Source: Ferruginibacter sp.
GTDB taxonomy: Bacteria; Bacteroidota; Bacteroidia; Chitinophagales; Chitinophagaceae
Length of the DNA: 46,340 bases
NCBI GenBank assembly: GCA_014379625.1
Contig: JACMLJ010000099.1
Span: forward strand, 1 to 46,340
Direction: 5' to 3'
The position numbers and the translations under genes are program-made. The first letter of the stretch is position 1, and each line of letters starts with the position of its first letter. A model generated the notes under the pieces. The model had not been told where the DNA came from and did no database searches. It saw only the letters and a list, made by a program, of their open reading frames with translations. Positions 7,974 to 17,868 of this stretch are shown here, one piece after another.

Positions 7974-8037
7974 CCCAACTATGAACATTATCCTTATTTT
8001 TGTATACGATTGCGTTTAAAACCCGACTAGCTGTATA

Positions 8038-8628
8038 ATGAACATGAATGATCAAAACAAGACGGATTTATTGCTGATATTCAAATTGAGTCAAGGCGAT
8101 CAGCTTGCATTTAAATCCCTTTTTGAGAAATATCGTAATCAACTTTTCACCTACTTGTACAAAATAACTAAATCAGCGGAGACTTCCGAAGAAATTGTTT
8201 TGGATGTGTTCCTGAAGATGTGGGATGGTAGGGAGTTGGCGCCTGGAATTGAAAATTTTAATTCATTTCTTTACCGCGTTGCACATAATAAGGCAATTGA
8301 TTTTTTAAGGTCCGTAAAAAATAACCCATTAATGCAAACTGAATTATGGGAGGCGATGCAGGAGCAAATTTCTGGTGAGGCTGCGGACGCCAACCTGATG
8401 TTAAAAAATACGGAAGATTTGCTAAATAACGCCATTGGCAATTTATCCCCCCAGCGGCAAAAGGTTTTTATTTTGCACCATCACCATGGGTTTACCAATG
8501 ATGAAATTGCAAAGAAGCTTTCCCTTTCGAAAAATACGGTACGCAATCACCTCTTTGCCTCCTTTGAATTTATACGCAAATTCGTCTCTGCCGGACTTGA
8601 ATTGGTTATCCTGTTTTGCCTTATTTAA
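8038..8628 (+). CDS. ECF (sigma-70 family) RNA polymerase sigma factor
   Basis: This 196-residue protein (194 if started at the second ATG, 8044) has region 2 from about residue 25, with LFEKYRNQLFTYLYKIT and NSFLYRVAHNKAIDFLR. Region 4, from about residue 128, has LSPQRQKVFILHHHHGFTN and DEIAKKLSLSKNTVRNHL as the helix-turn-helix. It belongs to the Bacteroidota SusCD-linked ECF group and should direct transcription of the adjacent susCD locus when released by the FecR partner. The anti-sigma gene follows after 87 bases containing a terminator-like hairpin. TATTTTTG at 7995-8002 could be its -7 box, but no matching -33 box was seen. Confidence 0.95.
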   Translation: MNMNDQNKTDLLLIFKLSQGDQLAFKSLFEKYRNQLFTYLYKITKSAETSEEIVLDVFLKMWDGRELAPGIENFNSFLYRVAHNKAIDFLRSVKNNPLMQTELWEAMQEQISGEAADANLMLKNTEDLLNNAIGNLSPQRQKVFILHHHHGFTNDEIAKKLSLSKNTVRNHLFASFEFIRKFVSAGLELVILFCLI

Positions 8629-8648
8629 TATTTTAATAAATTTTTTTA

Positions 8649-8673
8649 GCCTGTATTGGTACAGGCCATTTTT
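8649..8673 (+). terminator. Attenuator-like hairpin between sigma and fecR
   Basis: GCCTGTA (8649-8655), loop TTGG, TACAGGC (8660-8666), then CA and five T at 8669-8673. This has the form of an intrinsic terminator placed between two genes expected to be co-transcribed. A T-run also precedes the stem. A diverged relative of this stretch appears near 24115-24155. Confidence 0.6.
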
Positions 8674-8715
8674 CCTTACGTCTTATACTACAGTATTGCC
8701 CACTAAAACTGCTGT

Positions 8716-9933
8716 ATGTCACAAAACACTCTTCGTTTAAATACTCTGTTTAAGCTCTATCTCGATAATTCAATCTCAGCAGAGGATTATAAAGAATTGT
8801 TGGAATTGTTAGATGTATCCACAATTAGCCAATCACTTTCATCAGAATTAAGAGAATTATGGACACAGTCTTCACATGGGCCAATAGGACTTCCACCTAA
8901 GGTATGGGATGACAGGTTGAATTTCCTGCTGCAGCAAATGGATGCAGGGCCTAATGCGGCTGCACCTATAGAAAAAATATCCAAATGGTACAGGGTAAGA
9001 TGGGCAGCGGCCATCCTTTTAATCCTCTTGTCATCTGGTACTTATTACTTGTTAAAAAAACCGGAGCCATCTTTATCGACAAATGCTGTAACAAAAAATA
9101 ATGTTGTGGCCAAGGACAGGAGGCCTGGCGGAAATAAAGCAGTGTTGACCTTAGCAGATGGAACTTCCATTGTTTTAGACAGTTCAGCCAATGGTACAAT
9201 TGCAAGTCAGGGAAATACAAAAGTTATCAAATTAAATACTGGTGAGCTGGCGTATAACTCTGCCGGCAATGTTGGTAAAGAGACTTTATTCAATACCTTA
9301 TCTACACCCCGTGGCGGTCAGTACCAGCTAAGATTGCCGGATGGCACAATGGTATGGCTTAATTCAGCATCTTCATTGCGTTATCCAACCGTTTTTAAAG
9401 GTGCAGAGCGTAAAGTGGAAATTACCGGAGAAGCATATTTTGAAGTGGCGAAAAATCCTGCGCGGCCATTTAAGGTTAAAATTAATCTTTCATCCGGTGA
9501 AGGGGGAGAAGTAGAAGTATTGGGAACTCATTTTAATATCAAGGCTTTTGAGGATGAAGCAATGGTGCGTACCACTCTTTTAGAAGGAAGTGTAAAAGTC
9601 AACTATTCAGCCGGAACAACAACCATTAAGCCAGGGCAGCAGTTGCAATACAGTAATACAGGACAACCGAGAATTATTAATAATGCCGATGTAGAGGAAG
9701 CAATAGCCTGGAAGGAGGGCAGGTTCTATTTTGAAGATGCTGATATTGGTTACGTAATGAGGCAGATTGCCAGATGGTACAATATTGAAGTGGAGTATAA
9801 GAGTGCTATAGACAAACATTTTGATGGTGTCATATCTAAAAATGTAAGTGTGTCAAAAGTTTTGCAGATGCTGGAAATGACGGGTGAGGTAAAATTTAAA
9901 ATAGAAGGAGACAGGGTAGTTGTAATACCATAA
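8716..9933 (+). CDS. FecR-family anti-sigma factor
   Basis: This 405-residue protein has a cytoplasmic N-terminal segment (1-95), which would bind sigma, and one membrane helix at about 96-113 (RWAAAILLILLSSGTYYLL). The periplasmic FecR domain runs about 190-290, with TPRGGQYQLRLPDGTMVWLN and EITGEAYFEVAKNPARPF. The C-terminal DUF4974 module (about 335-405) has EDADIGYVMRQIARWYNIEV. In the family, a TonB-dependent transporter carrying an STN domain contacts the DUF4974/FecR part and triggers release of sigma. Here the sigma gene lies upstream and an STN-containing SusC downstream, the full trans-envelope signalling set. ATG at 8716 is the natural start. Confidence 0.95.
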   Translation: MSQNTLRLNTLFKLYLDNSISAEDYKELLELLDVSTISQSLSSELRELWTQSSHGPIGLPPKVWDDRLNFLLQQMDAGPNAAAPIEKISKWYRVRWAAAILLILLSSGTYYLLKKPEPSLSTNAVTKNNVVAKDRRPGGNKAVLTLADGTSIVLDSSANGTIASQGNTKVIKLNTGELAYNSAGNVGKETLFNTLSTPRGGQYQLRLPDGTMVWLNSASSLRYPTVFKGAERKVEITGEAYFEVAKNPARPFKVKINLSSGEGGEVEVLGTHFNIKAFEDEAMVRTTLLEGSVKVNYSAGTTTIKPGQQLQYSNTGQPRIINNADVEEAIAWKEGRFYFEDADIGYVMRQIARWYNIEVEYKSAIDKHFDGVISKNVSVSKVLQMLEMTGEVKFKIEGDRVVVIP

Positions 9934-9979
9934 TTCTTTTTAATACGAAGTGCTTTTAATCAAATAATAATCAAAAAAA

Positions 9980-10004
9980 CCGGAGGTGCTTGCGACACCC
10001 CCGG
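9980..10004 (+). promoter_or_regulatory. Hairpin in the susC leader
   Basis: CCGGAGGTG (9980-9988), loop CTTGCGA, CACCCCCGG (9996-10004): a 9-base stem with one A-C mismatch. It is followed by CAAAATTTTGG, itself palindromic. It lies between fecR and the susC ATG at 10080 and could be an attenuator or mRNA-processing element that sets the sigma/FecR to SusC expression ratio. Confidence 0.45.
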
Positions 10005-10079
10005 CAAAATTTTGGCTTATTCAATTTTTCACAATCAATCACAGACTGTTTATTGTTTCACCAAAACCAAATCAAAGTT

Positions 10080-13000
10080 ATGGATTTTAGACTTTTAAAC
10101 TTTCCCCAAGGGCGAAGTGTAACCAAAATGCTGCGGATTATGAAACTTACTGCAATTTGCATTTTCTTATTATCCTTTCATGGTATTGCAAAAAGTGTGT
10201 ATTCTCAAAATGTATCTCTGGATATGAAGAATACCTCTTTGAAAAAGGTATTTAAAGAGATTAAAAAGCAAACAGGGTATTATTTTTTATATTCGGTAGA
10301 AGCTCTTTCCAAGGAAGGTAAGCTAGATCTAACGGTGAAAAACGCTCCCCTTACTGAGGTGCTTAACAAGTGTTTGCAAAATACCCCACTAACCTACTCA
10401 ATTGTAGATAAGATCATAGTTATCAAAAAAAGGCCGGTATTAGTAAGCATAATGGCCACTACGCCCGAACCGCCACCCACCTTTGTGGTTAGCGGAAAAG
10501 TGACGGATGAAGATGGCCTTCCTTTGCCAAATGTATCAGTACTAATAAAAGGTTCCAACAAAGGCGTATATACAGACGGAAGTGGAATATTCTCTATCCA
10601 GGTTACCGAAGGAGGTGGAACGCTTGTTTTTTCCTACGTAGGTTTTGAAAGTACTGAATCAAAAGTTTCAAAAGAAACTGCTTTGAATATCAGCTTAAAA
10701 AAGAAAGAAACGAAAGTAGAGGAGGTAGTTATAATCGGGTATGGATCGGTTAAAAAAAGTGATGTTACGGGTTCGGTAAGCAGTATTAAATCTACAGATT
10801 TGAAAGGAATCCAGATTGCATCCGTAGACCAGGCATTGCAGGGGAGGGCCGCTGGTGTACAGGTAACTAACAGCGATGCTACGCCTGGTACGAGGCCCAA
10901 TATCCGCATCCGTGGCACCAACTCGCTTGGCACAAGTAGCGAGCCTTTGTTCGTAATTGACGGGTACCCGAGTAATGAAGATCTTTCTTCCATCAACCCC
11001 AATGATATCGAATCCATTGAGATACTGAAAGATGCATCGGCGACAGCAATTTATGGGTCGAGAGGCGCTAATGGCGTAGTATTGATTACAACCAAAAGGG
11101 GCCGGTCAGGCAAACTGTCTATTGGTTTGGAAACTTATTATGGTGTGGCTTCTGTTTCCAAAACATTAGATGTAATGAATGCGAAAGAATATGCCGATTA
11201 TCGCAATGAGATAGTAAAAAATATTGGGGCGCCTGCGGCTAAGCCCTTTGCTTCCCCTGCTATTCTAGATTATCTCTCTACACACACCACAGACTGGCAA
11301 GACGCAATGTTTATAAAAGCTCCCCTTTCGAGTTTGCAATTAAATATGAGCGGGGGAGATGAAAAAACGAAATTTTTAATAAGTGGAGAATATTACAAGC
11401 AGGAAGGGATTATCCGCAATACGGGCTTCCAAAGAGGAAATTTGCGTTTTAATTTTGACAGGCAAATTTCGAAAAAAGTAAAATTTGGATTGACGGCGGT
11501 ACTAGGGAAAACACTTGGCAATAACACTTTGGTGAACACAAACGGCGGCACCGAAGGTGGTGTGCTTTTGAATCTTCTGCGTTTAAATCCGGCAGTTCCA
11601 GTCTATGATAGCAGCCGCAGTGGGAAATATACCTACAGCAATTATTTTTTAAAAGATGCAAATAGTGATCCCGGTTCAGAATTAGATCAGCTAGGCAACC
11701 CGGTAGCGTATTCAGAGAGAGTAACTAATGCAAACTATTTAAATCGGGGACAGATAAGCATGTTTGGCGAGTATGAAATTATTAATGGCCTCAAGCTTAA
11801 GCTTTTATTGGGAGTAAAATATTTAAACAATTGGCAAAATTTTTATGCACCATTTGACTTGTTTGAACAAGCACAAAATGTCGGTACTGCTAGCCGCTTC
11901 AATAGAGTGAGAATAAATTGGTTAAACGAGAATAACCTGACTTACTCAAAAGACTTTGGCTCGAAGTTCAATATTACTGCTCTAGCAGGGGTGTCCTTCC
12001 AAAAATTCAAAGACGAATCAAATACGGCGAGCGCAACCAATTTTTTCACAAATGCTTTCACATTTAACAATATTGGGGCGGGGGCTGCAGCTTCAGTTAG
12101 CTCATCCGCCAGTCAAAATCAATTGCATTCTTATTACTCCAGAATCAATGCAAAGCTGTGGGATAACCTTTTACTTACTGCAACAGTACGGGCAGACGGG
12201 TCAAGCAAGTTTGGTGAAAATTATAAGTATGGGTATTTTCCTTCAGGAGCTGTTGCATATAAACTCACTGATGTGAAATTTATTAGAAAGCTTCAAGTTA
12301 TAAGTGAATTGAAGCTTAGGCTGGGATATGGGTTAACAGGCAATCAGGAGATTGAGCCCTATCTTTCGAAATTTGGGTACGACCTGGCAAGTGCATTTAG
12401 TCCAGGTGTCGCACCTGGGGCTTTGGTTTTTGGTTCAACAAGGCAGGTTGCAGTATCCTCAAGTCGGCCTGAAAACCCGGATCTTCGTTGGGAACAAACC
12501 AGTTCAACTAACGCCGGGATTGATTTTGGAATATGGTCAAATAAATTAAATATAACAATTGACTGGTACAAAAAGACAACAAAAGATCTTCTATGGGGCG
12601 TTGCATTGCCAGCAACAACTGGTTTCGGCAGCGCTTTTAAAAATTTAGGTTCAATACAAAATACTGGTGTTGAATTTGGCTTTTCGGGCACTCCTATCGC
12701 AAACAAAAATTTTCGTTGGTCATCTTCATTAAATTTTTCCATCAATAAAAATAAGATATTGAGTTTGGGTGATGAACCATTCCGTCTTTATGGAGCTAAC
12801 CAATTCCAAGCACTCATAACCCGCGACAACTACATTATCCTTCAGCCGGGTCAGGAAATTGGTAAATTTTTCCTTTACGATTTTCAGGGCATATGGCAAT
12901 CTCAGGAGGAAATTGATAAGAGTGCGTTTACTGCAGCTTACAAAAACTCAATAAAACCTGGCTTTGCTAAATACAAGGATATAAGTGGTGATGGCAATAT

Positions 13001-13535
13001 TAATATAAATGATAAACAGTTGGTGAAAGGTTCAGCTTATCCGAAAGTGGTTTTTGGCTTCAACAATTCACTCTCTTACCACGGCATCGAATTAAACGTA
13101 TTTGTTCAAGGACAGCAGGGAAATAAGATAATGAATCTCAATAAGTACTGGATGGAATATTCCGTAGGATCAAACAAAGGAAAAAATATGCTTGGAAGGT
13201 GGACTGGGCCTGGAACCAGTAATGTTTTGCCCAGAGCAGGCTACGAAACTAGCCGTTTAATTGCACAAGACTTCTTGGAAGATGGCAGTTATTTAAGATT
13301 AAAATCAGTATCGCTTTCTTACCAATTAACTAATACGAATAAGTGGTTGCAGGCAGTAAACCTCAATGCTGTAAGGTTATATGTGACGGGTACAAACCTA
13401 CTTACTATCACAAATTATTCCGGTTATGATCCCGAAGTAAATTCATATCGGAACAACCTATTTATGCAGGGGATCGATCAGGGTGCGTATGCAGTTGCAC
13501 GTTCCATCATAGTGGGAATAAAAGTTGGGTTTTAA
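10080..13535 (+). CDS. susC: SusC/RagA-family TonB-dependent outer-membrane transporter with STN domain
   Basis: This 1151-residue protein starts at ATG 10080; the frame extends to a TTG at 9990, but that would place 30 odd residues before the signal peptide. Order: signal peptide to about residue 43 (LTAICIFLLSFHGIAKS); STN signalling domain about 44-119 (VSLDMKNTSLKKVFKEIKK); carboxypeptidase-regulatory-like domain about 136-216 (SGKVTDEDGLPLPNVSVLIK); TonB box VVIIGYGSVKKSDVTG; plug domain (LQGRAAGVQVTNSD, RIRGTNSLG, IEILKDASATAIYGSRGANG); then the barrel to the C-terminal VGIKVGF. It imports oligosaccharides with SusD using TonB energy. The STN domain makes it the sensor for the upstream FecR/sigma pair. 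SusD follows 30 bases later. Confidence 0.97.
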   Translation: MDFRLLNFPQGRSVTKMLRIMKLTAICIFLLSFHGIAKSVYSQNVSLDMKNTSLKKVFKEIKKQTGYYFLYSVEALSKEGKLDLTVKNAPLTEVLNKCLQNTPLTYSIVDKIIVIKKRPVLVSIMATTPEPPPTFVVSGKVTDEDGLPLPNVSVLIKGSNKGVYTDGSGIFSIQVTEGGGTLVFSYVGFESTESKVSKETALNISLKKKETKVEEVVIIGYGSVKKSDVTGSVSSIKSTDLKGIQIASVDQALQGRAAGVQVTNSDATPGTRPNIRIRGTNSLGTSSEPLFVIDGYPSNEDLSSINPNDIESIEILKDASATAIYGSRGANGVVLITTKRGRSGKLSIGLETYYGVASVSKTLDVMNAKEYADYRNEIVKNIGAPAAKPFASPAILDYLSTHTTDWQDAMFIKAPLSSLQLNMSGGDEKTKFLISGEYYKQEGIIRNTGFQRGNLRFNFDRQISKKVKFGLTAVLGKTLGNNTLVNTNGGTEGGVLLNLLRLNPAVPVYDSSRSGKYTYSNYFLKDANSDPGSELDQLGNPVAYSERVTNANYLNRGQISMFGEYEIINGLKLKLLLGVKYLNNWQNFYAPFDLFEQAQNVGTASRFNRVRINWLNENNLTYSKDFGSKFNITALAGVSFQKFKDESNTASATNFFTNAFTFNNIGAGAAASVSSSASQNQLHSYYSRINAKLWDNLLLTATVRADGSSKFGENYKYGYFPSGAVAYKLTDVKFIRKLQVISELKLRLGYGLTGNQEIEPYLSKFGYDLASAFSPGVAPGALVFGSTRQVAVSSSRPENPDLRWEQTSSTNAGIDFGIWSNKLNITIDWYKKTTKDLLWGVALPATTGFGSAFKNLGSIQNTGVEFGFSGTPIANKNFRWSSSLNFSINKNKILSLGDEPFRLYGANQFQALITRDNYIILQPGQEIGKFFLYDFQGIWQSQEEIDKSAFTAAYKNSIKPGFAKYKDISGDGNININDKQLVKGSAYPKVVFGFNNSLSYHGIELNVFVQGQQGNKIMNLNKYWMEYSVGSNKGKNMLGRWTGPGTSNVLPRAGYETSRLIAQDFLEDGSYLRLKSVSLSYQLTNTNKWLQAVNLNAVRLYVTGTNLLTITNYSGYDPEVNSYRNNLFMQGIDQGAYAVARSIIVGIKVGF

Positions 13536-13565
13536 TGTCTTTCTTTTACTTAAAATCATTAAAAA

Positions 13566-15035
13566 ATGAAAACAATAATAAAAATAAGTTCTTTCATAAT
13601 TTTACTTGCTTTTGCCACAGGTTGTAAAAAATTCCTAGAGGAAAAAACATTTACGAATCTCAACGAAACAATTTTTCCTAAAACTGAAGGAGATTTGAGG
13701 GTTTTATGCAATGGCCTTTACAATATGTTTGAAGTTAATGAGCACTACGGCCGAAGCTATATAATACTTTCTGATGTTTTTTCTGATGAACTTACGACTA
13801 CAGCCTTAAGCGGACCCCGCTATGAAATGCAAAACGCATTAATAACACCTGGCAATTCCGAACTTGCAATGGTCTGGTCAAGAAATTTCACGATTATAAC
13901 ACGGGCCAATGTCATCGTTCAACAGGCACCTACAGTACCTTTACAAGGATCGGCAGTACAACCCTATGTTGCAGAAGCAAGATTTATCAGGGCGTTATGT
14001 TATTTTGAACTGGTGAAATTTTTTGGGGATGTTCCGTTGGTGCTTCAGCAATCTAGTCTTCTAGATTCTTTACAGTCGTTTAAGCCTAACCGGGCTCCCC
14101 AGAAAGAGGTGTATAAACAAATAGTGGAGGACTTAAAGTTTGCTGAAACCTACCTAAAAAACGAAAGTGCTATTCCTTCCACTCTAAAAGGAGTAGCAAG
14201 CGCGGGTGCTGCAACAGCTATCCTAGCAAAAGTGTATCTTACCCGTGGATACCTTCCCTTTGCAGAAGCCTCAGATTTTCAAAATGCAGCCAACGCCTGT
14301 AGCAAACTCATTACTTCTGGCGATTACAACCTTTTCGCTAATTACCGGGATGTTTTTGACCTTACTAAAGAGAATGGTATGGAACATATTTTTTCAATCC
14401 AATATGACCAGGCTCCAAACCGCACAGGAGGAATGACTGGGTTTTTAATACCGCCGCAAGTGTATCCCCGCGCATTTGGGTCCTTCCCTGCAGAACGCAA
14501 ATTTTATGATGCATTTCCGAATGCTGATGTCATCAGAAAAAAGTTCGTTTTCTTTGATCAGGGGGTTGGTATTGGAGGTGCAGCGTACAATTTTATAAGT
14601 AGCTCCACAACTAATCCCTTTTGTGGAAAATACCGTGATGACATTTTAGCCCAGACAACTTTTAATGACCGATGTAATTATTTGATCATTCGATTCGCCG
14701 ATGTTTTGCTGATGCATTCGGAGGCACTGAATAAAATAGCTGGAGCTGATGTAAATAAATATACCGGTATCAACAGAGTTAGGGCTCGGGTAAATTTACC
14801 TCCGCTCTCTGGGTTAAATCAGTCAGCATTTGCAGACGCGGTACTCGAAGAACGCCGATGGGAACTTTGTTTTGAGGGCAAACGTAGGGATGACTTAATA
14901 AGGATGGGAAATCTTGTTTCATTTATGAATAGCGCCGGATATACTAATGTAAAGGATTTCCACAGGTATTACCCAGTTCCACAATCTGAAATTGATATCA
15001 ATTCAAATCTAAAACCACAAAATCCAGGCTATTAA
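13566..15035 (+). CDS. susD: SusD/RagB-family glycan-binding lipoprotein
   Basis: This 489-residue protein has a lipoprotein signal with Cys20 in LLAFATGCKKFLEE, so it should be anchored in the outer membrane as the lid of SusC. The N-terminal SusD-like half contains the TPR-like region with YVAEARFIRALCYFELVKFFGDVPLV. The C-terminal RagB part has RFADVLLMHSEALN, INRVRARVNLPPL and EERRWELCFEGKRRDDLIR, the family hallmark, and ends with YYPVPQSEIDINSNLKPQNPGY-type residues. The length is typical. It directly follows susC and probably determines which glycan fragments enter. A 350-base gap with an inverted repeat separates it from the hydrolases. Confidence 0.97.
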   Translation: MKTIIKISSFIILLAFATGCKKFLEEKTFTNLNETIFPKTEGDLRVLCNGLYNMFEVNEHYGRSYIILSDVFSDELTTTALSGPRYEMQNALITPGNSELAMVWSRNFTIITRANVIVQQAPTVPLQGSAVQPYVAEARFIRALCYFELVKFFGDVPLVLQQSSLLDSLQSFKPNRAPQKEVYKQIVEDLKFAETYLKNESAIPSTLKGVASAGAATAILAKVYLTRGYLPFAEASDFQNAANACSKLITSGDYNLFANYRDVFDLTKENGMEHIFSIQYDQAPNRTGGMTGFLIPPQVYPRAFGSFPAERKFYDAFPNADVIRKKFVFFDQGVGIGGAAYNFISSSTTNPFCGKYRDDILAQTTFNDRCNYLIIRFADVLLMHSEALNKIAGADVNKYTGINRVRARVNLPPLSGLNQSAFADAVLEERRWELCFEGKRRDDLIRMGNLVSFMNSAGYTNVKDFHRYYPVPQSEIDINSNLKPQNPGY

Positions 15036-15388
15036 TGTGCTGTAGTCTTTGTCTTACAGATCAACTATCGGTAGAGTAAAGTCTAAATAGTTAAAGTTCC
15101 GCGGGAGATTGTAAAAATCACCTGCAGGAAAATTCCTGCGGAACTACTTTGCAGCTACCTCGATATATTAGATAAAGCAAAGTATTTATCCGGTGTAAAG
15201 CATTGATGACCTATTCTTCATTCATGTAATCCCCGTTTTGCAAACATTCCCTTTATTGCACTGGAAGGATAAGTAAAAGACATAACAATGATGAGCAAGG
15301 ATCTGCATAAGTTAAAAGCTGTTTGGTGGTAGAGGGCAATCAACTTAACAGTAGATTAGATCTTCAAATTATTAAACTAAACCATTTT
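15036..15388. other. Intergenic region with nested inverted repeat
   Basis: The 353 bases between susD and the first hydrolase hold no gene. An outer arm pair AGTTCCGC (15095-15102) / GCGGAACT (15138-15145) encloses an inner pair CAGGAA (15125-15130) / TTCCTG (15133-15138); the two structures share base 15138, so they may be alternatives. No T-run follows, so this looks more like an RNA-processing or stabilising structure than a simple terminator. The rest is unremarkable A+T-rich sequence that may hold a secondary promoter. Confidence 0.5.
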
Positions 15389-17770
15389 ATGAAAATATTA
15401 TTTTATACTTTATCAATTCTTATAGTGGCTTTAGGGATTTCACCATTTGTTGTGGGCCAACAAAATACAGAAAAGAATATGCCCAAGGCAACACAAATTG
15501 TTCCGTTAAAAGCGAATGGATTTTTTGCGGGTGAAGTAAAGTTATTGAAAGGGCCGTTTAAAGAATCGCAGGATGCTGAATCAAAAGTTCTCTTGAGTCT
15601 TGATGTTGATCGTTTACTGGCACCGTTTATAATTTCTTCAGGGATAGAGCCAAAACAACCCATGTATTTAGGTTGGGAAACAAAAGTATTGCCCGGTGTT
15701 GCACTGTCTTTTTATTTATCTGGCATTTCCAGAATGTATATGTCAACAGGTAATAAAGAATTTTTGAAAAGGCTAAATTATATTCTTGATGAACTTCATG
15801 CTTGCCAAATTAGGAACGATGGTTACCTGCTTGGGACACTTGGTGGAAAAAATATTTTTGCAAGAGTTGAAAAAGAAGGATACTTCCCGGGTTTTGGCTT
15901 TTGGGGAAGAGGGGAAGCAACTCCATATTATTCCCTTGAAAAATTACTTTCTGGTTTAAGAGATGTTTACCGGATAACAAATAATGCCAAAGCACTTGAT
16001 ATTGCTGTTGAAATTGGTAACTGGCTCGCAAAACACATGACCCAAATAAGCAGTACAAATTTGCAAAGGTTAATGCTGGTAGAATATGGAGGAATGAACT
16101 GGGTATTAGCAGATCTATATGCTGACACTAATGATAAACGTTTTTTGGAGCTTTCCAACAGATGGCACGATACTGTTGCAGTAGTGCCGACTTCCATGCG
16201 AATGGATGTTTTAAATCATAAGCATGCAAATATGCAGTTTCCCAAAATGTCAGGTTTAGCCGCACGTTATCCTTACTCCGGAAATGCAGATGATTTAGTA
16301 GGTTCAACATTTTTTTGGGAGACGGTGGTCAATCATCGTTCCTATGTTACGGGCGGAAATTCCGAAAGTGAATTTTTTGGACCTCCAGATTCACTGAGTA
16401 ACAGGCTCACGCCTTTCACGGCTGAGAATTGCAATGAATACAACATGCTACGCCTTACCAAATTGCTGTTTGAAATTGAACCGAAAGTGGAGTATGCAGA
16501 TTATATTGAACGCACTTTATTCAATCATATTCTGGCAGCACAGGATCCTTCAAACGGACAGTTGTCTTATTTTTTGCCCTTGATGCCCGGGGCGAAAAGA
16601 GTTTATCAACCCCTGGAACTTTTTTCCTGTTGTACCGCGTCAGGATTAGACAGCTACACTCGGCATGGAGAATATATCTATAGTCATAATAAATCAACTA
16701 TATATGTAAATCTATTTATTGCATCCGAATTAACTGACAGAGAAAAAGGAGTTGTGCTTTCTCAGCAAACAGATTTCCCAGATACTGATCTTTCCACACT
16801 TACCATAAAATGCTCTACGGGAGTCAAAATGGATTTAGCTATTCGAAATCCATTTTGGGCAAATAATGGAGTGATTATTCTTGTTAATGAGGAAAAGCAA
16901 AAGATTACAGCTTCGAGAGACGGATATTTTCATATCAACCGCAATTGGAATAATAATGATAAAATTAAAGTAAAACTTCCTATGCGATTACGGACTGAGG
17001 CAATGCACGATAATAAAAATATGATCGCTTTGTTTTATGGGCCTATTTTATTAGCGGCAGATTTAAATGTAAAACAGGCAACTGAACTGGTAAGAGATGG
17101 AGTAGCACCGGCGTTAATAACAGGAAACCTGCCTGTAAATAAATGGTTAGTTCCAAACGGCAATGAACCCCTCAGTTTTACAACAACTGTTATGAAACCC
17201 GAACAGGTGCGGTTAATTCCTTTATACAGGAAAAAGCAGGGGGAATTTGCGGTTTATTGGAATACGTTAGATCAGGATGGATGGAAGGAAAGAACTGCAG
17301 CAAAACAGCAAAAAATGGATGATGCAAAAAAGCTTGATCTGATCACATTAGATCAAGTGAATGTAAAGGACAGCATTGCCGAGCTTAACCATCGGATATT
17401 TGGTACTAGCATAACCGGATATGGTAATGACGGTATTTTGAAAGATCAAAAATGGCGTAAATCAGCCACGTCGGCTTTTGGGTACGAACTGAAAGTTTCG
17501 GACCTATATGAAAACAGGCTGTTTGTTCAGTATATGGGCAGAGGTGTGTATGAAAGTTGGAACTGCCATATTACCATCGATGGAAAAATTATTGAATCAT
17601 TAAAGCGTGGGAAAGATGACTCATATTCAGTAAATCTCTGGCAGGATTTTTACCAAATTCCAATTGAATTGACCAAAGGTAAGCAAACAGTGAAAGTATC
17701 TTTTGTGCCTGTAATTGAAAATAAAATGCAAATGCCCGGTATCGTTGAAATTAGGATATTAAGCAAATAA
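15389..17770 (+). CDS. GH127/GH146-type beta-L-arabinofuranosidase (DUF1680)
   Basis: This 793-residue protein starts at ATG 15389 with a signal peptide (LSILIVALGISPFVVGQ); a GTG frame from 15323 is unlikely. It has a DUF1680 (alpha/alpha)6-barrel with the residues that bind Zn and act in GH127. The pair E346 and C348 lies in FTAENCNEYNMLRL, and C414-C415 in FSCCTASGLD. In characterised GH127 enzymes the first Cys of the CC pair is the nucleophile. The C-terminal 200 residues resemble the extra domains of GH146 enzymes (ELNHRIFGTSITG, WRKSATSAFGYELKV). It should release L-arabinofuranose from arabinan- or arabinogalactan-like side chains in the periplasm. It is the first hydrolase of the locus. 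Confidence 0.9.
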   Translation: MKILFYTLSILIVALGISPFVVGQQNTEKNMPKATQIVPLKANGFFAGEVKLLKGPFKESQDAESKVLLSLDVDRLLAPFIISSGIEPKQPMYLGWETKVLPGVALSFYLSGISRMYMSTGNKEFLKRLNYILDELHACQIRNDGYLLGTLGGKNIFARVEKEGYFPGFGFWGRGEATPYYSLEKLLSGLRDVYRITNNAKALDIAVEIGNWLAKHMTQISSTNLQRLMLVEYGGMNWVLADLYADTNDKRFLELSNRWHDTVAVVPTSMRMDVLNHKHANMQFPKMSGLAARYPYSGNADDLVGSTFFWETVVNHRSYVTGGNSESEFFGPPDSLSNRLTPFTAENCNEYNMLRLTKLLFEIEPKVEYADYIERTLFNHILAAQDPSNGQLSYFLPLMPGAKRVYQPLELFSCCTASGLDSYTRHGEYIYSHNKSTIYVNLFIASELTDREKGVVLSQQTDFPDTDLSTLTIKCSTGVKMDLAIRNPFWANNGVIILVNEEKQKITASRDGYFHINRNWNNNDKIKVKLPMRLRTEAMHDNKNMIALFYGPILLAADLNVKQATELVRDGVAPALITGNLPVNKWLVPNGNEPLSFTTTVMKPEQVRLIPLYRKKQGEFAVYWNTLDQDGWKERTAAKQQKMDDAKKLDLITLDQVNVKDSIAELNHRIFGTSITGYGNDGILKDQKWRKSATSAFGYELKVSDLYENRLFVQYMGRGVYESWNCHITIDGKIIESLKRGKDDSYSVNLWQDFYQIPIELTKGKQTVKVSFVPVIENKMQMPGIVEIRILSK

Positions 17771-17868
17771 ATCCAAAAGCTTTTAGAATGCTGTCTTAGA
17801 AGAATGCCTGGGAATTTATTTTTGAAAGACAAAGCTGATAATAATTTTTATACTAAAATAACTATAGA

